Source: Gnetum montanum (Eukaryota > Streptophyta > Gnetopsida > Gnetales > Gnetaceae). From it: a DNA stretch of 64,000 nucleotides. The notes under the pieces are model-generated. The model had not been told where the DNA came from, did not search any database, and saw only the letters and a list, made by a program, of their open reading frames with translations. The stretch covers positions 124,001 through 188,000 of the forward strand of contig MNCI01027002.1 in NCBI GenBank assembly GCA_015680685.1, read 5' to 3'. Both the position numbers and the translations under genes were made by a program. Positions 12,638 to 23,018 of the stretch are shown here, one piece after another (positions within the stretch are counted from its first letter, which is position 1; every line of letters starts with the position of its first letter).

Positions 12638-13633
12638 TACTCCCACAACTAAGTGAAAACTCATCCTCAAGTTTGTTACAATTTGGAAGGTATGAGGTGA
12701 ATGGTGACACACATAGCAAAGCATCTCAAGACACCTATTGACACTAATAATACACCAAGTGCCCAAGTGTACGGATGAAAGTACAAAAATGTGGTGTTTG
12801 TGGATAACAAAATTGAACACCTTGACAACAATGGATACAAAACCCTACTGAGATGTTGAAGTTACTAAAGAAGGTTATAGAGTTCCTAGTGGCGACGGTT
12901 TTGACTGGCCCTCACCAGCTTTAGGTGCATGTGGTGGTCGAGGTGGGATTTGTGGTTGTCCTGCGGTTGTTGCAACTTCTAGAGGTAATTGGAATGCCTT
13001 CAATAGAGCCCTCATTTTGTCTCCTTTACTTCTAGAGTCATTCACAATCCAAGAAGCTTCACCAATGTATGCTAGAATAGGAACATCCCAAGTCACATTA
13101 GCCATGGTCTTAAGCAACCTATGGGCTTATGTGATTGCCTCTAAAGAGTAAGACACATGGATATCTTTGATTCTTACTCGCCACCCTGGCTACTAATTTG
13201 TCCAGAAGAGATAGGTTTTCCCCAAGTACCACTCACCATAGAACATGATGATTGGCCACATGGGAGAATTCTGTAGTTGAGTTTTGACTTCCTTTGGTGC
13301 ACTTTCTAGAAATGGTCTGAAGTTTAATTCTTGAAGGATGATTCATTATAGCTATTTTGGCTTCATACCATCAAGGTAGGCCCTGGTCAAGGTGACCTCA
13401 AGTTGTGGCACTCTAACTGGAGTCTCATCCCCATGCGATTGTTCAGTGGGAACCTCTTCTTTGAGAATATAACAGACAGATTCTATGTTAGGTTCCTCAC
13501 AAAGAGAACTAGTTGCATGCAAGCCTTCTTCATGCTCTTATGATCATATGCCTCATTCTCATTCAGTTCAAGATCACTTCTCATGAGGCTGTGATTATTC
13601 TTCCTCCCTTGGATGTCTTGGTTTTGGTGCCAT
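12638..13633 (-). pseudogene. M2 extra 3' ORF (env-position ORF), degenerate
   Basis: The ATG at 13633 gives MAPKPRH and follows a TTGTAG acceptor-like site. Homologous starts occur in M4 (39988 and 41787), E3 (23019) and E7 (35581). Stops and frameshifts break the frame. Its distal part is readable at 13117-12875: MLKTMANVTWDVPILAYIGE, then a Pro-rich tail with PQIPPRPPHAP. The same Ile-Gly-Glu-Ala plus Arg-Ala-Leu plus Pro-rich pattern is seen in M6 near 60550-60720. The family resembles the putative plant transposon protein domain found with Athila elements, but that match is from memory. Function is unknown. Confidence 0.55.
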
Positions 13634-13981
13634 CTACAATCACAGTGTAACCACGAATTAAAATGTGTGCGGGTTGCCCAAAAATGATAATAAGATACCT
13701 TCTCATGATGGTTTGGCTATGACAGTGACACATGAATTCTATTTGATCTAAGATGATTTACGTAAGAAAATTCTTCAATCAACCCTAGGAGACATTTTGA
13801 TTAACCCTAGGTGTTTGGATTACCCTAGGGTATGTTAATCTTTGATTAACCCTCAGAGGCTTTAATTCTTAGGTGTGTTAAGGAACATTAATTGCTTGGG
13901 TTATCGATATTGTTAAGTTCTGGGTTAGCCATATTGTCACATTATACATAGAATCATTAGCACCCACAACATAGAGCATAC
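13634..13981 (-). promoter_or_regulatory. Candidate leader intron upstream of M2 extra ORF
   Basis: On minus, CCAAAG is followed by GTATGC (donor-like, exon end at 13982). The sequence runs 348 nt to TTGTAG immediately before the ATG at 13633. M4 has the same arrangement: CCAAAG, GTAAGC, then CTGCAG directly before ATGGCACC. Conserved exon edges at homologous positions support a spliced leader, inferred from sequence only. Confidence 0.5.
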
Positions 13982-14099
13982 CTTTGGTAGCAAAAGAGTG
14001 AAGGAAGGGGTAGATGTGGGCAAGCAGTAGGAAGGTTAGGTGCTCAAGAAGAAGAGTGGATGCAGAAAACTTAAAAAAATCCCCTAGCATTATTAGCTT

Positions 14100-14260
14100 A
14101 TGGACAAAATTCTAAAGCAAAATGCAAATATATATAGTAGTTTGGGAACTGCATCAATGGGGCCATGTAAATGTGATTACGTAAATGTAGGTAGTTGCAT
14201 ATATAGGGCCACATCGATGCAGCTATTCGGCTACATTGACCACTATTTACCAATGAAGGA
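14100..14260 (-). promoter_or_regulatory. Internal U3-like TATA region upstream of M2 extra ORF
   Basis: On minus, a CTATATATAT box (14127-14137) lies about 150 nt before the donor-like site. Behind it, at 14140-14260, are units such as GGCCCTATATATGCA and CATCGATGTGGCC, the same kind of palindromic units found in the LTR U3 of M6 and E7. It could be an internal promoter or a degenerated partial LTR. Confidence 0.45.
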
Positions 14261-14695
14261 AAGGCTCAAAACTATGAATTTTAGCATAAAACTAGAGTCA
14301 ATGAGGGCTTAGAGACCCAAGAACATCATGAAATGAGGTAGAAGGGGTGTCGAGCATAAAAGAAGAGTCGAATCCAGGAGAACATCATAAGATGGAGCTT
14401 GGGCAATGGAGACCCTCACGATGGGTAACATAGAAATGGTCACCATATTAGATCAAAGAAGTAGGAGATTAACAAGTAGGACCAATGGATATGCAAGTGG
14501 GTCCTCCCCATAGTAGGCTTCAGCCTTGGTTGCCCTTGGACATCCTCAACCTAGGAGTCCATGGGCCCCATAGTTAATTAATGGTCACTGAGGGTTAATA
14601 CTTGTACCTCTAAGAACTAACCAATGGATTTACATGTACCAGCAAACTAAGATACACAATCGAAACATGAAAATGACAATGATCTAAGAAACAGA

Positions 14696-15137
14696 NNNNN
14701 NNNNNNNNNNNNNNNNNNNNNNNNNNNNNNNNNNNNNNNNNNNNNNNNNNNNNNNNNNNNNNNNNNNNNNNNNNNNNNNNNNNNNNNNNNNNNNNNNNNN
14801 NNNNNNNNNNNNNNNNNNNNNNNNNNNNNNNNNNNNNNNNNNNNNNNNNNNNNNNNNNNNNNNNNNNNNNNNNNNNNNNNNNNNNNNNNNNNNNNNNNNN
14901 NNNNNNNNNNNNNNNNNNNNNNNNNNNNNNNNNNNNNNNNNNNNNNNNNNNNNNNNNNNNNNNNNNNNNNNNNNNNNNNNNNNNNNNNNNNNNNNNNNNN
15001 NNNNNNNNNNNNNNNNNNNNNNNNNNNNNNNNNNNNNNNNNNNNNNNNNNNNNNNNNNNNNNNNNNNNNNNNNNNNNNNNNNNNNNNNNNNNNNNNNNNN
15101 NNNNNNNNNNNNNNNNNNNNNNNNNNNNNNNNNNNNN
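14696..15137. other. Assembly gap (442 N)
   Basis: Run of N inside M2. It lies between the extra-ORF promoter region and the post-integrase A-rich tract, the same relative position as the gap in M4. Confidence 0.99.
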
Positions 15138-15479
15138 TATGAAAGAAAGTGTAACTTAGTTTCCTGAAACCAAAATGCTAATGTAAGAACTAGATATAAT
15201 AGGCAACCCATAATGAGCATGCCCTTGTTGGGTGCGACCATCACACCATCACATCTTGTGGTAATAAGAAAACTTTATTAGCAAAAATAAATAGAGGGGA
15301 ATAACTAAAATAAAATAATAGAGAATGACTAAAGATGGAATATAATCATATATAAAAAAGAGGAAGAGTAGGTAAGAAATGTTAAACATACAAACGATTA
15401 TGTAAAACAAAAAATGTGTAAAAAAAAATAAAGAAAAGGCCTAAGAGGTTAGGATAATTTTTTTAGTATGGGTAGAAAT

Positions 15480-15505
15480 ATCCCCCACCACTAAGCTTGG
15501 AGGAG
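15480..15505 (-). promoter_or_regulatory. M2 post-integrase polypurine-like tract
   Basis: Read on minus: CCAAGCTTAGTGGTGGGGGAT. It resembles the element's own 3' PPT (CACTTAGTTGTGGGAGTA beside the LTR at 12638). Present at the same place, just after integrase, in M1, M4, M5, M6, M7 and E3. Confidence 0.6.
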
Positions 15506-15559
15506 GAGATTCAAAAGATGGAATGGGGCTGACCATTTGAGGAAATGGTAGAGACACTG

Positions 15560-16460
15560 GTTTGGTATAGTTCATGGAAGGCTTTCAATTATTTTATGTT
15601 GATCAATTGTGTCTTTGTTGGGTCTTAAAGTTTGTCTATGAGTAGGGTTCTAGATGGAAAGGTCTCTAAAAAAATATAAGGTCCCTCCCACAGTGTTTGA
15701 AACTTGGTCCATTGCGGCACATGTGTGGGATTTCAATAGAGAACCTTATCTCCAAGTTGCAGGTTACCTTCTGAATCTAAGGTCATGATGTTATTTGTAA
15801 TATGCCCTATGCATGTCATTTAATGATAGGGATACTAATCAATTCTCATCTAGCACATTTAACTTGATGAGCCATTCTCATTGTGCCTAGGATAAGTCAA
15901 GACCTAAGTCACTTGCAGTGGATAGTGTTCGGAGTTTTGCCTAAATTGAGAGCATTGGTAGTTTTTCGTACACTAAATTGTAAGGGGAGTAGCCTATAGG
16001 ATGTTTCTAGGTTGAATGGTAGGCCCAAAGGGCATCATTAAGTTTGTGCTTTAGTCCATCCTATATTTGCTAATCGTCCTAGTTAGGATTTTTGTAATCT
16101 CCCATTTTGTGACTTTAGCTTACCTGTTAGCTTGGGGGTGATAGGGTGTTGTTAATTTATGTTCTAATCCCAAATTTTGCATGATTTTAAGAAAGGTAGC
16201 ATCCTTAAAGTGAGTGCCATTATCTGAAATGAGTGCATGTGGCACTCCAAACCTATTCACGATTTGTTGTTGAACAAACCATGTGGTTGTGGTTGAGGAA
16301 CAGTTGGTGATAGTTGCCGCCTCTACTCACTTGGTGTAGTAGTTCACCACAATAATGATGTACACCTTCTCATTTAACATGGGTGTGATGAAACCCATGA
16401 ATTCGATGCCCTAATTTTGAAGCATTCAAGTGGTTGAATCCACTATTTAGGTCCCTCCAT
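15560..16460 (-). pseudogene. M2 integrase remnant
   Basis: On minus, the core reads GIEFMGFITP (first Asp changed to Glu), ALISDNGT (second Asp kept) and HPQANR, stop, AKVT (catalytic Glu changed to Lys). The C-terminal module with the 'GDKVL' and 'GPFxI'-type segments is frame-broken at 15580-15780. The HHCC zinc region follows at about 16500-16680 with HEGPC. The enzyme would have joined element cDNA to host DNA. Confidence 0.75.
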
Positions 16461-16849
16461 TCTTGTCATCATCCCACCATCTCTTTGACATCGATCATAG
16501 GAGCGGATGAACCATTGAGCATCTCAGAAGAGTGTAAGGTAGTAGTATCCTTTGAGCAGGATCTTAATGGCCATAAACTGTCCCTCATAATGGCCCCTAC
16601 AAGGGCCCTCATGCGCATCTTGGAGGACACATAGTTGATTTGCATTAGGGATGCACCATTGAACCAAGCCATCTACACACACCTTGTAAAGGTGTCCATT
16701 AATTTCCATGAAGTTCTTGGCCCTATAAAGGAATCATTGTTTCTTCTGATGGTCCAACCCCATTGGTAGCTCTTGTGTAAGAAGATAGGTGAGGATGTCA
16801 TTAAACCAATTCACTTCTATGGGAGCCTCCTTCGCGATTGCTCCAGAAA

Positions 16850-17200
16850 AGAGAAGTTCATTTGGAAATTAGTCAGAGAGTTGGCTCTCCTCCATCATGT
16901 TGTCCCATCATAATCAAGACAAGTGATCAACAACCGCATTCTTAGTTCCCTTTTTATCTACCATATTAAGATTGAATTCTTAAAGGATCATGAGCCACCA
17001 TATGACATGAGGGCTCACCATTGGTTTGTTCATAAGGAACCAGATGGCACTATGGTTCATATGCACAAACACCTTGTATCCAAGCACATAGTGGTGGAAC
17101 ATTTCCAAGGAGAACACCACTACCATTAACTCCTTTTTGGTGGTGGTGTAATTTAGCTGTGCATCCACAATACTATGGCTTGCATAGTGGATGTACTATG
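16850..17200 (-). pseudogene. M2 RNase H remnant
   Basis: The frame 17168-16980 reads AQLNYTTTKKELMVVVFSLE and then KVFVHMNHSAIWFLMNKP. The NYTTTEKELLAVV and TDHSAI blocks are typical of Ty3/gypsy RNase H. The active-site Asp of TDHSA is Asn here (G to A). Confidence 0.75.
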
Positions 17201-17289
17201 GATGCTTCTAGTCATCCAACTATGTGAGCATGGCTTCCAACGCATAATTAGAGGCATCTATCATGATGTGAAATGGTTTGGACCAATCA

Positions 17290-17520
17290 AGGACTCATAG
17301 AATTTGAGTCTCTACGAGTTTTTGCTTCAACATTTGGAATGTAAATTCACATTCCCTAGTCCAAATAAATGGGGTGTCTTTCTTGGTCAACTCCACCAAT
17401 AGCTTGGTGATCTTTGAAAAATTCTTGATGAAGCATCGATATGTCCAAGGAACAACTAGACATCCCTTACAGTTCTTGGTTGGAAAATTCAACCATAAAA
17501 CCTTCTACACCATTACCGAT
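17290..17520 (-). pseudogene. M2 RT thumb/connection fragment
   Basis: The frame 17492-17295 contains YRCFIKNFSKITKLLVELTK and PFIWTRECEFTFQMLKQKL, the segment between RT and RNase H in gypsy elements. The palm with the catalytic box is absent. A short piece, 17518-17555, matches the RT of M6 at 63509-63545 before homology ends. Confidence 0.7.
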
Positions 17521-17559
17521 TTGTTGCTAGAAGATGCTAAGGACAAGGCGTTGGACTAG

Positions 17560-18240
17560 CCTTATGTTGCTCTTAATGCTGCTCTTAATGATAATAAAGA
17601 AATCAATTATTTAAGCTAATTAACAATAAAAATTAAGGTCTAAACTAGCCTACATGTGATGAGTATCTATTCCTAACCTTCCATACATGCCTTGGACTTC
17701 ACGTAACTACCACTAGGATTACCAAGTGTACCATTATTGGCTGCACCAAATGATAACACTACTAGGTTACCAAGTAATTACACTTAAGCGCTCAAGATTG
17801 ATCATACTCATTCTGCTTAATGACAAAAAATGATAAAGAGCAATAAATGATAAACATTAACTAAGGAAAATAGTAAGAATTTAAGTAATTAACAATAATG
17901 ATAAAGCTAAGTGGATGTTCTAATGATGGAAGTAATCTCAATCTTTATTGTTGAACATGTAACATGTCCAAGTACGTGACACTTGAATAAGGATTTCATA
18001 CAATTACTTAACATCACATTGTAGGCATGCACTGTAAAGAAACTAACAAAACTTCTCTATGTCTACTTCTAAAATCTATTGAAATCTATATGCGAACCAT
18101 GCACCAAGTGTTGTATTTATAAGCTAGCACAGAAGCGGTGATATCAGATCCTTAATATCAGAGGTTGTGACCGAATATCAAATGCCTTATAACACAAATT
18201 TGATATTAAAAATATCTTATATCAGATCCCTATAAAACAT
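17560..18240 (-). repeat. Partial LTR, Athila-like, M1-related
   Basis: Alignable by eye with the M1 LTR from about position 1133 onward, in the same orientation (AATAAAGAAATCAATTATTTAA and following). The first 200 bp are missing. TATA-like box on minus near 18112. The block 18128-18240 holds ATATCAGATCC-type repeats. The right terminus is not clear, and 18240-18650 shows no recognisable coding. Confidence 0.65.
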
Positions 18241-18959
18241 GAGTCATTAGATATCATGTGACCAAACACATGATGAGACCCTAGCAACCTATAGAGGCAT
18301 AAGTGCAGAGAGATGCTACTATGGATACCAACTAAGTGCATAACAAAGAAAAGCAAGTTAACTCTCTTGTTGCCCTAGAAGAACTAGATGGAGATGCATT
18401 TATAGTTGAAAAACTCCATTAGAATCATGAATTTCATTCCCAAATTCTTGTTGTTTGATTGGAAGAACTTTTTAGAGTGTAATTACATTCAGCCTTAGCA
18501 AAGACACCTAGAAGCGAAGCAACAAACTCCAAGCATAAATAGGACTTAAGGCCAAGAGTTTTTGTTGGATCTCAAAGAGAAGAATATCAAAGTCATAGGA
18601 GAAGAACTAGCTAACATTTTTCTTCCACTGCTTCATCTTCATCCTCATGATCATTAGTGAAATTTGATCAAAGGAATCATAAGTACAGAGAACATGATGG
18701 GGAAAGATGATAGACTCATGATCAATATGATTATTTCCCAAGGCATTCTAATAAGGAAGATGAGGAACATGAACCACAGAGAAATAGGAATATACAAGAA
18801 GAGAGAGGTATGAGCACTAAAGGAGGCATTATTACAATAGAGCTTACAAACCTGATCACTATGATGAACCGCTATTGGCAACTCGCAATATGATAAATGT
18901 AAAGGAAGATGTATACATTCCAACCAAGAACATAAGGAATAGACGTATTAAGGGTTAGA

Positions 18960-19850
18960 CATGAATAAAATGCCCAAATTTAAGGGTGGATACAACGTTG
19001 ATCCACAACATCCCTTTCAAGCATTTCATGATGCCGGTGCCCTATAGAACATAGAAAGTGATTGGAAAAAATTAGAATTATTCCCAACGATACTCGTTAA
19101 AGAGGTTGAAAGCTGGTATAGATAATTGGAACATGAATCAATTAGAAGATACATTACCATGTTGGAACTTTTCAATGATAAATACAAAATCTACTCTGAG
19201 GTGTCCAATCTTCATAAACAAATCCACAGATGAAAATAAGGGACTTATGAATCCCTTGATGCAACAATGGGAAAATATTATTCACTTTTGTATAGGTGTC
19301 CAAGCCATGGATTTTCCCAAAGGGAGAAGCTAAGGCACATTATTAATGGACTGAGAAACAAAATCAAGGAGACCCTTCTAGTTTACGCCCAAGGCAGATT
19401 ATTAGAGATGACTACCAATTAGATTTAAAGTTATTGATTAAGTGGCAAAGGAAGAAGGTGAGTTAAAGAAGAGAGTATTTTCCAGAGAGTATAATAGAGA
19501 TCCATCAATAAGGAAACATGATGTATGAGTATGTGATCAACAAGAAGAAGAAACCTTGGATGAGGTGATACAAAAGAAGACACTAACTATTTAGAAATTT
19601 GTTACTGACATAAAAGCCAAGCTAGAAAAAATGTGGGATTTTCTCGATGAAAATTTTGCAACAGCTTTGAAAATTATTGAGGAAAGAACTGAGCAGGACT
19701 TCAACAAAGGCAAGGATAAAAAGAAGAAAAGAGACTTCAAATGGAAGGAAAAAGTGGCGTTAGTGGTTGAATGTTCAAATACAAGCTTAAAAGACAAGGA
19801 AGGATGTGCAGTGTGTCAATATGAACATCCCTAGGGGTGTTTCCCTATAA
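18960..19850 (+). pseudogene. E3 gag remnant
   Basis: In one broken frame: MPKFKGGYNVDPQHPFQAFH, a WYR-containing stretch, HESIRRYITMLELFNDKY, CPSHGFSQREKLRHIINGL, and YAQGRLLEMTT. This matches the capsid region of E7 (PKFLGDYDSDPQQYLQAFYD, YPSHGFSEERLMYHIIDGL). A basic segment rich in Lys follows (19680-19760). The end is GCAVCQYEHP, stop, GCFPI at about 19802-19850. Several TAG stops replace Gln or Trp-like positions. Confidence 0.72.
19805..19840 (+). other. Gag C-terminal C/H motif (E3 copy)
   Basis: Spacing CX2CX3HX3C (CAVCQYEHP-x-GC), unlike the standard CX2CX4HX4C zinc knuckle. Related motifs occur in M5 (54548-54595), M4 (47449-47493) and E7 (33367-33404). Confidence 0.6.
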
Positions 19851-20429
19851 TGGAACATTTTTAGGAAATAGGGTCATATGTACTTAATCTATGATTCATC
19901 AAAAAACAAATACCCAAATAGTTACCTTACCCTCTAGGTAACTATTAGCAGGCATTCCAACTAGCCTATTACCCCAGTGGAGCTTATATACAGTGATAGG
20001 AGTAATATTATTAATAGTGGCAGCAACAACAATTGTGGGTGATGCCACCACCATGATAGTAGTACCCATATTAACAAGTAGACCCTTATGGATACTATGT
20101 CAAGTGTCCAATTTCTCCTAGAAATGTAGTGATATCAAACTCATCAATATTATCCATTGAAGTACCATAGACCTACACCTCCAAGGATGGATGCCAATCC
20201 ATACGAGCATCAACAAATGACTAATTCCTTGAGTTAGCTTTCCAATTATTTACCACTAGTTCCATCACATGTAATGCAAGGAGAAGTACCATCACAACCA
20301 TAGCAAAAACATGATGTAAGGGAAATGAATGTACAAAGAGAGGATCATACTAGCAATGTTAAAGAAAAATTGAGGAAATGTCCTTTCTTCATAACAAGTC
20401 TTGAAAAGTTTGGTAGAGTTAGAACTTGA

Positions 20430-21056
20430 TTGAATCATGTTTCGTGTACGAAAAATCTTCTTACAAACACTATGCTTCTACCACAGCTTGCTCAAGAATT
20501 GAAAATTTTCATGCTAACTAAAGTAATGTCAAACTGGATAAAGGTAGGATCACTTCACAAGAAAATAATTAATCCAAAAGTTCCTTTGATTTATTTACAA
20601 GTAGATGGAAATGTACCATGCAAGGCTCTACTAGACTTAGGTTCCAGAGCAAATCTAATATCTCAAGAAACATACAAGGCATGGAACCTACTCCTCCTAA
20701 AGAAGTGGAACATTAGGCTGGAGCTAGTAGATCAATCTGTCACCATTCCCTTGGAACAAATAGAAGATGTGGTGATCACTATTAATGGGTGGTCTTATTC
20801 AACCAATTTTTTTATGATAGATGTGAAAAATGATGACTAAGAATTTCCTATCATAATGGGAAGGGCATGGCTTAGCATAGTAGATGCTAAGGTAAGTATG
20901 AGAGATTTATCTATAGAAATCTCTAAGGAAGACATGCACAGAGCCATACAAACACAAAGTATTCCATGCATTACTAATGATGAAGAAGGGTGTAGTTGTG
21001 GATCAACACTTCAAAAAGTCAACACAATCCTTACACTAGCCCACAATAGATATTGA
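20430..21056 (+). pseudogene. E3 retropepsin-like protease
   Basis: Frame 20430-20840 contains VPLIYLQVDGNVPCKALLDL and the active-site block LLDLGSRANLIS, where D-L-G-S takes the place of the common D-T/S-G. D-L-G-A/S is usual in Athila-group proteases. The second half includes VVITINGWSY and IDVKNDD, a TAA stop at 20838, then in the same frame EFPIIMGRAWLSIVDAK and LSIEISKED. The enzyme cleaves Gag-Pol. The active-site Asp is kept, and only the single stop splits this copy. Confidence 0.75.
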
Positions 21057-21439
21057 AAACAAGTATGTGCACAAAAAGAAACATGGGCCACTAAATTAAA
21101 AGACACCCAATGGCCATTAAATGAGGACTTAAAAGTGTCCAAAATATGCATTGAATAATCTGACCTACTTATTTACTCCTATTCTAAGAAACTGATCCAA
21201 ACTAAGAAATCATAAGTGGATATCATAAACCATAACCATACACCAACAAATAGAGGAAATAAGGACTTGGATGATCAAAATTCAATTACCATTAAGATTA
21301 CATGGGACGATAATTGAAAAATAAAGTCACTAAAGCTGGCACAAGAGAAACCTAGAGTGTATGATCTAGGGGACTTATGGTCCATTTTCCAAACACTCAT
21401 CCATGAGTTTAGTGGTGGGGGAGAGGCCTTATCCTAACT

Positions 21440-21720
21440 TAGAAATTAATAAGTGATTTTTAACTTTTTTTTTGTTTTGTAATTTTTATGGTTTATAATT
21501 TTTGTTATACCTTTTCCTTTTCTCAATACTTTTTCACATTTCTTACTAGTTTTCACATTCTTTGATATCTTTTCATTCTTTTATACTTTTCCATTTCTTA
21601 ATCATTTGATATTCTTTAATAGTTTTCAAATTCTTTCTCTATTTTTCCATTTTTTCTATGAATTGTATCATTTTCCTTGTACATATTTTTCTCAGTTGTT
21701 AATAAAACACATTGAATGAG
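21440..21720 (+). other. T-rich tract after the post-integrase purine tract
   Basis: A T-rich, coding-poor tract with repeated TTTTCACATT-like units. Equivalent tracts (A-rich on plus) follow integrase in M1 (3790-3960), M2 (15340-15430), M4 (43340-43540), M5 (50330-50440), M7 (58740-58920) and M6 (61380-61470), and occur in E7 (34260-34370). This conserved place and composition suggest a structural or processing role. Confidence 0.5.
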
Positions 21721-23018
21721 GCAAGATGTAGTTCCAATAAGGTGAAGATTACTTTATATTATCAAATCATAAGGTACTAATTATGTATACAGTGAGACCA
21801 CAACATCCATCTACCCATTCCAATAATAAGAAATTTCTTATCATGGCCATAATTATATTCATTTCATAATAAAACTAAAAATAAACCTGTAATCATTATG
21901 CTTGGACAAAAGAGTGAAGAACCAAGTGAAGAATGTAAAGAATGTGACATTAAGGGGATTTGTGGATTTTCTTGGATTACTACTATGAGTGCTATGCTGT
22001 TACTAAGGATGTATTCTATCCTTGTAGATCTAACTAAAATGGAAGTAAGAGTACAATAAGTGCTACGTTACCATGTCACTAGAAAGACATGTTATCCATG
22101 CTTGAAGGTAGTCCTTTGGTAAGGTTGATACAGTTAAAAAATAAAAGACATTCATAGAATAAATTTATGGAGGTCCCATTGGAATGACATGTTACCCATG
22201 CTTGAAGGTAGGTAGCTTTTTAGGAATTTCAAAAAAAATAAAGAGTGTAATGGATAAACTCCTCCCTTGAACAACATGCCAAGTGGTGATACTCCTTGCA
22301 ACAATGATAGTCGTATGATTGTTGTTGTTAGAGATGACAATGATTGCCTTAACCATAGATTATACACAAGAATTCATTATGCTTATGATAAGACACCTCA
22401 CGTCCCACTTTTGAGCAATCCCTTCTATAGTCCATCTCACCTTACTGTATATTTAATCATAACTTTATTGTTTTGTATAATATAGCATTATTTTCCCAAT
22501 TTGGCAATACTAACATGTGTGTTTTGCTAGATAGGTATGTTTTACATTTAAGTTCTTATGTGCCTAAGGACATTTTTAGGTATGGTTATACAAGGGTACT
22601 AAGGATTGGAACATGCTTTCTGAAGGATCCACTTGTATAACTCTTGTATTTCATACTTGGCAAGTAATTCCACATCATCTTGTGCCTTCTAGAAATGTCA
22701 AGAACCAATAAATACTTCCCATATTATCAAATAATTTGTTCATATCTTAGAAACTCAAAGCGCATCTCCTATCCATCTAATAAACTTTTGTTGCCCAAGA
22801 TTCCTTTTTCATGAACTTTAATTGCCAAATTCTTGAAACATATGCATCATTTATGGCTTAAGATCCTTTGGACACAATTCAAATCCTCCATACATTTCAT
22901 TTAACTCATTTTTTTTTCCAAAAATCAATGAAATTTTTTGAAAATCCATCAGTAAGGTAAAGAATTGTTAAGAACTTATGTAAACATTCTAATAATCTCA
23001 AACCCTTGTTGATTAAAG

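Larger units (their letters stand above)
11750..17560 (-). mobile_element. M2: 5'-truncated Athila-like element
   Basis: On minus: partial RT, RNase H, integrase, post-integrase purine tract (15480-15505), gap, internal TATA-like region, extra ORF, 3' PPT, 3' LTR. Gag, protease and most of RT are missing. The sequence stops abruptly at about 17560, where a different partial LTR begins. Integrase has Glu for the first catalytic Asp and Lys for the catalytic Glu, and RNase H has Asn for an active-site Asp, so this copy is dead. Confidence 0.8.

Noticed and set aside
14684-15244. 186-codon minus open frame
   Set aside because: Almost entirely N; open only because gap bases are read as unknown residues. 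The same holds for the frames at 30547-30885, 30559-30864, 42589-42906 and 42649-42978.
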